Positions 18,768-25,984 of a DNA stretch of 48,188 bases are shown here, piece after piece. A program made the translations under genes and the position numbers. Each line of letters opens with the position of its first letter. Positions within the stretch are counted from its first letter, which is position 1. Under the pieces are notes generated by a model. That model saw nothing but the letters and a program-made list of their open reading frames with translations. It ran no database searches and was not told the DNA's origin. Location: assembly GCF_000718775.1 (NCBI RefSeq), contig NZ_JOCB01000100.1, forward strand, positions 1 through 48,188, written 5' to 3'. The stretch is from Streptomyces sp. NRRL S-31. Its GTDB lineage: Bacteria; Actinomycetota; Actinomycetes; Streptomycetales; Streptomycetaceae.

Positions 18768-19041
18768 ACCGGCTGCCCCTTCCCGCTGCCCCACCTGGTC
18801 CCGCCTGTGTTGCCGTACGGTACGTGCTGACAGGGCGGACGACGCAACTCTGGCACATCTTCGCAACGGCCGAACGCGGGGGTCCGCTAGGAGGCTTTCG
18901 CCCACTTCACCAGGGAGATGGTCTGGTTTGACACGGCATCACCGGTGCAGGCGGATTGCCACTCTTCGGTGATCCTGAAGGGGTTTCTCCGTTGCCTGTC
19001 CGTCAGCGGCCGAGCACGCCGGGGCACCGCCGCCCGCGCCG

Positions 19042-20679
19042 TCACCGGTTCGGCGGCGGTCCCTCGATCGGGCGGCCGAGCACACCGGGGCGGCGCTGCC
19101 AGGGGCGGGGTCCGGTGGGTGGCCGGTAGGCGACGCCGAGGGCGTCAAGTCGCCGGTAGTGGGCCGTCATCCGGCGTTCGAAGTCCGCGTAGTCCCGGTC
19201 GGCGGGGGCGGGCAGCGCGCTCCAGGCGACCTCGGCGAAGGCGGCGAGGCGGGGGAACGCCTGGTAGTCGACGCGCGCGGAGTCCTCCATCACCTCGGTC
19301 CACACGTTGGCCTGGGTGCCCAGCACCCGCCGGGCCTCCTCGCCGGTGAGCCCGGCCGGCACCGGCTCGAACCGGTAGACGTCCTCCAGGGTGCGCACGA
19401 AGCCGATCGGTACGGGCTCGTCCTCGCCCGGGGCCTGCCGGTGGTCCAGGTACACGTACTGCTCGGGGCACATGACCACGTCGTGGCCGGCCCGCGCGGC
19501 GGCGACCCCGCCCGCGTAACCGCGCCAGGAGGAGACGGCCGCGCCCGGCGCGAGCCCGCCCTCCAGGATCTCGTCCCAGCCGATGAGGCGGCGCCCGCGC
19601 GCGGCGAGCCAGGCGTCGAAGTGGCCGATGAACCAGGACTGGAGCGCGTTCTCGTCGGTGAGGCCGAGGTCCGCGATACGGGTCTTGGCGGTGACGGACT
19701 CGGTCCACTGCTCCTTGCGGCACTCGTCGCCGCCGATGTGGACGAACTCCGAGAAGCCGGCGGCGTCCGCCGGGAACATCTCCAGAATCTCCTCGAACAC
19801 TCCTTCGTAGAAGCGCAGCGTGGTGTCGGTCGGGGCCAGTACGTTGGCGGAGATGCCCCAGGTGTCCCAGACGGAGAGGGCGGTGGTGTCCACGACGTCG
19901 GTGTTGCCGAGTTCCGGGTACGCGGCGATGGCGGCCTGCGAGTGACCGGGTACGTCGATCTCGGGGACGACGGCGATGTGCCGCTCGGCGGCGTAGGCGA
20001 CGATCTCCCGGATGTCGTCCTGGGTGTAGTAACCGCCGTGCGGTTTCTCGTCCCACAGCGGCGAGGCGCGGTAGCCGAATTTCGTGCGCGGGCGCCAGGA
20101 TGCGATTTCGGTCAACTTCGGGAAGCGTTTGATCTCGATCCGCCAGCCCTGGTCGTCCGTCAGGTGCAGGTGCAGCACGTTGAGTTTGTGCGCGGCCATC
20201 AGGTCCAGGTAGCGCAGCACGCCCTCCTTGGGCATGAAGTGCCGTGCGACGTCCAGGAGGAGGCCGCGCCAGCGGAACCGCGGGGCGTCCTCGACGACCC
20301 CGCCGGGCACGGCGAGGGCGGTGCCGGGCCGTACGGGAGCCCGCCGGAAGGCGTCGGGGCCGAGCAGCTGGCGCAGGGTCTGCGCCCCCCAGAAGACCCC
20401 CGCGGGCCCGCCGCCGCGGATCTCCACGCCCGCCCCGGCGGCGGCCCGCAGCCGGTACGCCTCCGGCGCCAGGGAGTCGTCCAGGAGCAGCCGCACGCCG
20501 TCGGGGGCGTCCCGCGGCCCGGGGCGCAGCGACAGGCCCAGGGCCGCGCCGAGCGTGCCGCGCAGCCAGCGTTCGGCGCGGTCGGTGCCCGGGCCGGCCC
20601 ACAGCGTGGCGTCCCGGCCGAGCGGTACGCCCGGTCCGGTCGGCTCCTCGACGGCACACGGCGCCGGAATCAGTTCCAC
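19042..20679 (-). CDS. Beta-N-acetylhexosaminidase, glycoside hydrolase family 20
   Basis: 545 residues. The GH20b-like N-terminal domain (about 15-125) precedes the TIM barrel (about 130-490). The substrate-assisted catalytic Asp-Glu pair is in FVHIGGDECRKEQW. Other barrel motifs are LLLDVARHFMPK, NVLHLHLTDDQGWRIE, EIDVPGHSQAA and the aromatic IGWDEILEGG. It removes terminal GlcNAc from chito-oligosaccharides or muropeptide fragments. No signal peptide is visible after GTG 20679, so it is probably cytoplasmic, acting on imported oligomers. A DasR-like operator lies 110 bp upstream, which fits control by the GlcNAc regulator. Confidence 0.93.
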   Translation of the reverse strand: MELIPAPCAVEEPTGPGVPLGRDATLWAGPGTDRAERWLRGTLGAALGLSLRPGPRDAPDGVRLLLDDSLAPEAYRLRAAAGAGVEIRGGGPAGVFWGAQTLRQLLGPDAFRRAPVRPGTALAVPGGVVEDAPRFRWRGLLLDVARHFMPKEGVLRYLDLMAAHKLNVLHLHLTDDQGWRIEIKRFPKLTEIASWRPRTKFGYRASPLWDEKPHGGYYTQDDIREIVAYAAERHIAVVPEIDVPGHSQAAIAAYPELGNTDVVDTTALSVWDTWGISANVLAPTDTTLRFYEGVFEEILEMFPADAAGFSEFVHIGGDECRKEQWTESVTAKTRIADLGLTDENALQSWFIGHFDAWLAARGRRLIGWDEILEGGLAPGAAVSSWRGYAGGVAAARAGHDVVMCPEQYVYLDHRQAPGEDEPVPIGFVRTLEDVYRFEPVPAGLTGEEARRVLGTQANVWTEVMEDSARVDYQAFPRLAAFAEVAWSALPAPADRDYADFERRMTAHYRRLDALGVAYRPPTGPRPWQRRPGVLGRPIEGPPPNR

Positions 20680-20788
20680 GTCATCAGCCCCTCACCCATG
20701 GCGCATTGCGTCCTGTGCAACACGCATTGCCCTGTGCACAACGCGTGCACAGCACCTCGAAGGCTAGGTACTGCGCCGGACCCCCACA

Positions 20789-20804
20789 AGAGGTCTGGAC
20801 CAGT
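20789..20804. promoter_or_regulatory. Candidate DasR-responsive element (dre)
   Basis: The 16-mer AGAGGTCTGGACCAGT matches the dre consensus ACTGGTCTAGACCAGT at 13 of 16 positions and keeps the palindromic GGTC/GACC arms. It sits 110 bp upstream of the GH20 gene start, in a gap whose other neighbour reads in the same direction. DasR is a GntR-family repressor of chitin and N-acetylglucosamine genes, released by glucosamine-6-phosphate. Confidence 0.65.
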
Positions 20805-20823
20805 CGGCGGCCGGAGAACACGA

Positions 20824-20862
20824 AGGTCCCCGGGACGCGTACGACACGCGCCCCGGGGACCT
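20824..20862 (-). terminator. Hairpin terminator after the DUF3039 gene
   Basis: An 11-bp perfect stem AGGTCCCCGGG / CCCGGGGACCT encloses a 17-base loop with inner CGCG complementarity. It lies 29 bp beyond the DUF3039 stop codon on the minus strand. Confidence 0.7.
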
Positions 20863-20890
20863 CGGAGACAGCACCGGCCGAGCCGGGGAC

Positions 20891-21172
20891 CTACTTCTTG
20901 TCGCCGCCCTTGTCCTCGCCGCCGCCGGCCATGGACTCGTAGATCTCCTTGCACATGGGGCACACCGGGTACTTCTTCGGGTCGCGGCCGGGCACCCAGA
21001 CCTTGCCGCACAGCGCCACGACGGGGGTGCCGTCGAGGGCGCTCGCCATGATCTTGTCCTTCTGGACGTAATGGGCGAAGCGCTCGTGGTCACCGTCGCC
21101 GTGGGACACCTGTGGCGTCGGCTCTACGAGGGTCCCCGTACCAGTCCCGCGCTCGGGCTCAAGAGTGCTCAT
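20891..21172 (-). CDS. DUF3039 small zinc-binding-type protein
   Basis: A 93-residue protein conserved in actinobacteria as DUF3039. The core has VVALCGKVWVPGRDP followed by YPVCPMCKEIYE, so Cys residues are spaced C...CxxC and could bind zinc. The tail is Gly/Lys-rich. ATG at 21172 is chosen; an in-frame ATG at 21202 overlaps the TGA of the upstream yqgE-like gene (TGATG), which would allow coupled translation, and adds ten residues. Neither has a strong ribosome site. The function is unknown. Confidence 0.85.
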   Translation of the reverse strand: MSTLEPERGTGTGTLVEPTPQVSHGDGDHERFAHYVQKDKIMASALDGTPVVALCGKVWVPGRDPKKYPVCPMCKEIYESMAGGGEDKGGDKK

Positions 21173-21201
21173 AACAGCCAGGGTACTGAAGCGCACAGGC
21201 A

Positions 21202-21783
21202 TCAGTTGAGCGAAGGGTCGTCCGGATACGTGGCCACCATCGCCAGCTCCCCGCGCTGACGGCGCAGCACCTCGCGCCAGAGTCTCTCCGGGGCCGGCGA
21301 GGACACGTCACCCGGCTCGGACTCGACCACGTACCAGGCGCCTTCGACCAGCTCGTCCTCCAGTTGGCCGGGGCCCCAGCCGGCGTAACCGGCGAAGATC
21401 CGCAGGCTGCCCACGGCCGCCGCCAGCAGCTCCGGCGGCGCCTCCAGGTCGACCAGGCCGATCGCGCCGTACACCCGCCGCCAGCCGAGCGGGGTGCGGT
21501 CGCCGTCGGCGCCGCCCGGGATGACCGCCACGCCCAGCGCCGAGTCCAGCGACACCGGACCGCCCTGGAAGACCACACCGGGCTCGCCGGCGAGGTCGGC
21601 CCACCCCTCCAGGATGTCCCCGACGACCACCGGGGTGGGACGGTTCAGGACGACACCGAGGGATCCCTCCTCGTCGTGGTCGAGGAGGAGCACCACCGCG
21701 CGGTCGAAGTTCGGGTCCGCCAGGGCGGGAGTGGCCACGAGCAGCCGCCCTGTGAGCGAGGACACCTCGGTCATGCCAGACAT
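21202..21783 (-). CDS. YqgE/AlgH family protein
   Basis: About 193 residues of the YqgE/AlgH (DUF179) fold. Signatures are SLTGRLLVATPALADPNFDRAVVLLLDHDEEGSLGVVLNRP and GGPVSLD, and later IFAGYAGWGPGQLEDEL. The family is widespread, and its biochemical role is not established. ATG at 21783 or 21774 could be the start; the open frame continues upstream, but that part is unlike the family. It precedes the DUF3039 gene, with overlapping stop/start possibilities, so they probably form an operon. Confidence 0.9.
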   Translation of the reverse strand: MSGMTEVSSLTGRLLVATPALADPNFDRAVVLLLDHDEEGSLGVVLNRPTPVVVGDILEGWADLAGEPGVVFQGGPVSLDSALGVAVIPGGADGDRTPLGWRRVYGAIGLVDLEAPPELLAAAVGSLRIFAGYAGWGPGQLEDELVEGAWYVVESEPGDVSSPAPERLWREVLRRQRGELAMVATYPDDPSLN

Positions 21784-22049
21784 GATCCCGCATCTTCCCC
21801 CGGAGTGGGGACCCAATCGGGGGCACGGGGGTGAAGCCCGCCCGGGCGCGGACACGCCCCCGGCGCACGCCCGGGACGCCGGTGACCCCATGTGCCGGAC
21901 AGGGAACGGTTCGTGTTGTGACACACCCATGACGTGGCTGGCCGGGCCGTGGGCTTACGGGTGGGGGGTAAGAGGCGATTACCCTGTCTTCCCGGCCCCT
22001 GCGCACAATGATCGGCCGTCCCTGACCAACTCATCGGAACGCGAGATTC

Positions 22050-23390
22050 ATGACCGTCAACGACGATGTCCTGCTTGTCCACGGCGGAACCCCGCTGGAG
22101 GGCGAGATCCGTGTCCGCGGTGCGAAGAACCTCGTACCGAAGGCCATGGTCGCCGCCCTGCTGGGCAGCGCGCCGAGCCGACTGCGCAATGTTCCGGACA
22201 TCCGTGACGTGCGGGTCGTCCGCGGCCTGCTCCAGCTGCACGGGGTGACGGTCCGTCCGGGCGAGGAGCCCGGCGAACTGGTGCTGGACCCGACGCACGT
22301 CGAGAGCGCCAACGTGGCCGACATCGATGCCCACGCGGGTTCCAGCCGTATCCCGATCCTCTTCTGCGGACCGCTGCTGCACCGTCTCGGCCACGCGTTC
22401 ATCCCCGGCCTGGGCGGCTGCGACATCGGCGGCCGGCCCATCGACTTCCACTTCGACGTGCTGCGGCAGTTCGGCGCGTCCATCGAGAAGCGGGCGGACG
22501 GGCAGTACCTGGAGGCGCCCAAGGGCCTGCGCGGCACGAAGATCCGGCTGCCGTACCCGTCCGTCGGCGCCACCGAGCAGGTGCTGCTGACGGCCGTGCT
22601 GGCCGAGGGCGTGACCGAGCTGTCCAACGCGGCCGTCGAGCCGGAGATCGAGGACCTCATCTGCGTGTTGCAGAAGATGGGCGCGATCATCGCGATGGAC
22701 ACCGACCGCACGATCCGCATCACCGGTGTGGACAAGCTCGGCGGCTACACCCACCGCGCCCTGTCGGACCGCCTGGAGGCCGCCTCCTGGGCGTCCGCCG
22801 CGCTGGCGACCAACGGCAACATCTACGTCCGCGGCGCCCAGCAGCGGTCGATGATGACCTTCCTGAACACCTACCGCAAGGTGGGCGGCGCCTTCGAGAT
22901 CGACGACGAGGGCATCCGCTTCTGGCACCCCGGCGGGCAGCTGAAGTCCATCGCCCTGGAGACGGACGTGCACCCCGGCTTCCAGACGGACTGGCAGCAG
23001 CCGCTGGTGGTGGCCCTGACCCAGGCCACGGGCCTGTCCATCATCCACGAGACGGTGTACGAGTCCCGGCTCGGCTTCACCTCCGCGCTGAACCAGATGG
23101 GCGCGCACATCCAGCTCTACCGCGAGTGCCTGGGCGGCTCGGACTGCCGTTTCGGCCAGCGCAACTTCCTGCACTCCGCGGTCGTCTCCGGACCCACCAA
23201 GCTCCAGGGCGCCGACCTGGTCATCCCCGACCTGCGCGGCGGCTTCTCGTACCTCATCGCGGCCCTGGCCGCCGAGGGCACGTCCCGGGTGCACGGCATC
23301 GAGCTGATCAACCGCGGCTACGAGAACTTCATGGAGAAGCTCGTGGAACTGGGCGCGAAGGTCGAGCTGCCGGGCAAGGCCCTCGGCTAG
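22050..23390 (+). CDS. murA: UDP-N-acetylglucosamine 1-carboxyvinyltransferase
   Basis: A 446-residue EPSP-synthase-fold enzyme that transfers enolpyruvate from PEP to UDP-GlcNAc, the first committed step of peptidoglycan synthesis in the cytoplasm. The substrate-contact pair RGAKN (Lys26, Asn27) is present. The active-site loop has GLGGCDIGGRPID with Cys124 in the catalytic/fosfomycin-target position. The C-terminal catalytic region contains ETDVHPGFQTDWQQPLV and DLRGGFSYLIAALAA. Length is slightly above the usual 420 because of short insertions. ATG at 22050 is used. A perfect hairpin terminator follows. Confidence 0.95.
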   Translation: MTVNDDVLLVHGGTPLEGEIRVRGAKNLVPKAMVAALLGSAPSRLRNVPDIRDVRVVRGLLQLHGVTVRPGEEPGELVLDPTHVESANVADIDAHAGSSRIPILFCGPLLHRLGHAFIPGLGGCDIGGRPIDFHFDVLRQFGASIEKRADGQYLEAPKGLRGTKIRLPYPSVGATEQVLLTAVLAEGVTELSNAAVEPEIEDLICVLQKMGAIIAMDTDRTIRITGVDKLGGYTHRALSDRLEAASWASAALATNGNIYVRGAQQRSMMTFLNTYRKVGGAFEIDDEGIRFWHPGGQLKSIALETDVHPGFQTDWQQPLVVALTQATGLSIIHETVYESRLGFTSALNQMGAHIQLYRECLGGSDCRFGQRNFLHSAVVSGPTKLQGADLVIPDLRGGFSYLIAALAAEGTSRVHGIELINRGYENFMEKLVELGAKVELPGKALG

Positions 23391-23410
23391 CCTCCGCGCG
23401 CTCCCGCGCA

Positions 23411-23457
23411 CGCCGAAAAGGGCGGCCCCCCTCGGAAGGGGGCCGCCCTTTTCGGCG
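23411..23457 (+). terminator. murA terminator
   Basis: A perfect 20-bp stem (CGCCGAAAAGGGCGGCCCCC and its complement) with loop CTCGGAA begins 20 bp after the murA stop codon. The A-rich/T-rich base of the stem means it could also stop minus-strand transcription downstream of hupA. Confidence 0.92.
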
Positions 23458-23565
23458 TCTTCGGCTGAGGCACGCCCCCAGGAGGCGCGGGAACTGCGTG
23501 ACCGGCCACATCGGACCCGCAGTCGCCCACGACGCTCAGGTGGGCCGGCGCTCGAAGCGGAGCGC

Positions 23566-23847
23566 TTACTTGCCCTTGGCGGCTTCCTTGAGCTTGCTGC
23601 CCGCGGTGACCTTCACGCTGTAGCCGGCCGGGATGTTGATGGGCTCGCCGGTCTGCGGGTTGCGCGCGGTGCGAGCGGCACGGTGGGTGCGCTCGAAGGT
23701 CAGGAAGCCAGGGATGGTGACCTTCTCGTCGCCCTTGGCGACGATCTCGCCGACGGTCTCGGCGAACGCGGCCAGCACGGCGTCGGCGTCCTTGCGGGTC
23801 ACCTCGGCACGGTCGGCCAGCGCGGCCACCAGCTCACTGCGGTTCAT
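23566..23847 (-). CDS. hupA: DNA-binding protein HU
   Basis: A 93-residue HU/IHF-family nucleoid protein that bends and compacts DNA. Landmarks are MNRSELVAALADRAEVTRKDA (dimerising helices) and VTIPGFLTFERTHRAARTARNPQTGEPI, the DNA-binding arm with the conserved RxxRNPxTG. It is the short HU without the Lys/Ala-rich C-terminal tail of HupS. ATG at 23847 follows GGGAG. Named hupA because this position (between murA and malic enzyme) is where I recall hupA in Streptomyces. Confidence 0.93.
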   Translation of the reverse strand: MNRSELVAALADRAEVTRKDADAVLAAFAETVGEIVAKGDEKVTIPGFLTFERTHRAARTARNPQTGEPINIPAGYSVKVTAGSKLKEAAKGK

Positions 23848-24171
23848 GTTGTTACTCCCGTGTCTTTCTTGCCGTTGGGGTGTGCCACGGCGGCGGAGCC
23901 GCCCGAGGCACTGCGATGCCGATGCGCTCGCGCCCTTGCGGGTGCCCCCGGGGGACGGAGTCCCTGAGGGAGCATCCTGCCCCTACCTGCGGCGGGAAAG
24001 CCAATCCGGCACCCGTAGGAGTCGTGAGAACACCCTGGGGAGTCACACGAAAAGCGCCCGCTCGGCCGTCACCCTAGAGCGCGCCCGGCATCCGCCGGTT
24101 CCACGACGCGCCGGGGCGGGGGGCCGCCGTGGTGATCCTCACAGCCCCCCGCACCGTGCGTCACGCCGGAC
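23848..24171. other. Leader/promoter gap upstream of hupA
   Basis: About 324 bp between the malic enzyme stop and the hupA start, both on the minus strand. No coding frame or RNA gene is convincing. It should hold the hupA promoter and the end of the malic-enzyme transcript. Confidence 0.4.
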
Positions 24172-25587
24172 TCAGGCGGTCACGCCGGCCGCCTTGGCGG
24201 CCTCCCGGACCGCCCCGGCGACCGCGCCCGCGACCTTGTCGTTGAAGACGCTGGGGATGATGTAGTTCGGGTTCAGCTCGTCCTCGGTCACCACGTCGGC
24301 CAGGGCGTGCGCGGCGGCGAGCATCATCTCGGTGTTCACCGTGTGGGACTGGGCGTCCAGCAGACCGCGGAAGACGCCCGGGAAGACCAGCACGTTGTTG
24401 ATCTGGTTCGGGAAGTCGGAGCGGCCGGTGGCCACGACGGCCGCCGTCTGCCGGGCGATCGCCGGGTCGACCTCGGGGTCCGGGTTCGCGAGCGCGAACA
24501 CGATGGCGTCGTCGGCCATGGCCGCCACGTCGTCGCCGTCCAGGACGTTCGGGGCCGAGACGCCGATGAAGACGTCGGCGTCGCGGACGGCCTCCTTCAG
24601 GGTGCCCGTCAGGCCCTCGGGGTTGGTGTTGTCGGCGATCCAGCGCAGCGGGGAGTCGGCCTGGGCGTCCACCAGGTCCTCGCGGCCCGCGTGCACGACA
24701 CCGTGGATGTCGGCGACCACGGCGTTCTTGACGCCGGCGGCGATCAGCAGCTTCAGGATGGCCGTACCGGCGGCGCCGGCGCCGGACATGACGACCCGGA
24801 TGTTCTCGATCGCCTTGTCCGTGACGCGCAGCGCGTTGGTCAGGGCGGCGAGCACCACGATGGCGGTGCCGTGCTGGTCGTCGTGGAAGACGGGGATGTC
24901 GAGGGCCTCGCGCAGCCGGGCCTCGATCTCGAAGCAGCGCGGCGCGGAGATGTCCTCCAGGTTGATGCCGGCGAAGCCGGGCGCGATCGCCTTGACGATC
25001 TCCACGATCGCGTCGGTGTCCTGGGTGTCCAGGCAGAGCGGCCAGGCGTCGATGCCGGCGAACCGCTTGAAGAGGGCCGCCTTGCCCTCCATGACGGGCA
25101 GCGCGGCCTTGGGGCCGATGTTGCCGAGGCCGAGCACGGCGGAACCGTCCGTCACGACCGCAACGGAGTTGCGCTTGATGGTGAGGCGGCGGGCGTCCTC
25201 GGGGTTCTGGGCGATCGCCATGCAGACGCGGGCCACACCCGGCGTGTAGATCATGGAGAGGTCGTCACGGTTGCGGATGGGGTGCTTCGACGCCATCTCG
25301 ATCTTGCCGCCGAGGTGCATCAGGAACGTACGGTCGGAGACCTTGCCCAGCGTGACGCCCTCGATGCCGCGCAGCTTCTCGACGATCTCGTCGGCGTGCG
25401 CGGTCGAGGAGGCCGCGATGGTGACGTCGATACGGAGCTTCTCGTGGCCGGACGCGGTGACGTCGAGGCCGGTGACCGAGCCTCCGGAGGACTCCACGGC
25501 GGTGGTGAGCTGCGAGACGGCCGTTCCGCTCGCGGGCACCTCCAGCCGGATCGTCATCGAGTAGGAGACGCTGGGCGCCGTTGCCAT
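24172..25587 (-). CDS. NAD-dependent malic enzyme with N-terminal ACT domain
   Basis: 471 residues. An ACT-like ligand-binding domain (about 5-85: YSMTIRLEVPASG...SSGGSVTGLDV) precedes the malic enzyme core (about 90-465). The core has IYTPGVARVC, the Asp/Glu metal site in FAGINLEDISAPRCFEIE, HDDQHGTAIVV and the Rossmann motif GAGAAGTAILKLL. It oxidatively decarboxylates malate to pyruvate, feeding gluconeogenesis and acetyl-CoA supply. I recall the S. coelicolor orthologue (SCO2951) as NAD-dependent; the cofactor cannot be fixed by eye. ATG at 25587 has AGAGGAAG upstream. Confidence 0.93.
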   Translation of the reverse strand: MATAPSVSYSMTIRLEVPASGTAVSQLTTAVESSGGSVTGLDVTASGHEKLRIDVTIAASSTAHADEIVEKLRGIEGVTLGKVSDRTFLMHLGGKIEMASKHPIRNRDDLSMIYTPGVARVCMAIAQNPEDARRLTIKRNSVAVVTDGSAVLGLGNIGPKAALPVMEGKAALFKRFAGIDAWPLCLDTQDTDAIVEIVKAIAPGFAGINLEDISAPRCFEIEARLREALDIPVFHDDQHGTAIVVLAALTNALRVTDKAIENIRVVMSGAGAAGTAILKLLIAAGVKNAVVADIHGVVHAGREDLVDAQADSPLRWIADNTNPEGLTGTLKEAVRDADVFIGVSAPNVLDGDDVAAMADDAIVFALANPDPEVDPAIARQTAAVVATGRSDFPNQINNVLVFPGVFRGLLDAQSHTVNTEMMLAAAHALADVVTEDELNPNYIIPSVFNDKVAGAVAGAVREAAKAAGVTA

Positions 25588-25796
25588 GGCCGACTTCCTC
25601 TGCTTTCACCGTGTCGCGAGTTGTGCCGTCCGATCGTCGCACCTACCGCCGAGTACGCGGTAGCCGCCCTGGGTTGCGGACGTTTTGTTCACGCGAGCGT
25701 CTGCACTTGATACGCATCTGGATACGCATTTTCGGAAAACTACTTCCACCATACGAGAAACAGTCGAGAGTGGAAAGGGCCCTCCGGAACAAAGAA
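25588..25796. other. Gap upstream of malic enzyme gene
   Basis: Part of the approximately 400-bp gap 25588-25984. It is more AT-rich than the surroundings around 25700-25760, which is consistent with a promoter for the malic enzyme gene. The other half contains the helD-like terminator. No gene is seen. Confidence 0.4.
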
Positions 25797-25830
25797 GGAG
25801 GCCCACGTCACATCCGTGACGTGGGCCTCC
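25797..25830 (-). terminator. Intrinsic terminator after the HelD-type helicase gene
   Basis: A perfect 15-bp stem GGAGGCCCACGTCAC / GTGACGTGGGCCTCC with a four-base loop. On the minus strand it is followed by TTCTTTGTT, a T-rich tail. It lies about 155 bp beyond the helicase stop codon. Confidence 0.85.
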
Positions 25831-25984
25831 ACGTTCATGACACCGACCCGCCATGCTCGCCTCGCGGCAAGTGGTCGCTCGTAGCGACGAAGGTTGGGCC
25901 CGGGGGCTTGGATCGGGCCGGTGCCACACCCAGGCTAACAAACGTCTGCGGGAAGCCATTCCCCCTGCGCCGAGTTCACTGCGA

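Noticed and set aside
18928..18956. TTGACA at 18928 as a plus-strand promoter
   Set aside because: No acceptable -10 sequence follows at 16-18 bases and no plus-strand gene lies downstream.
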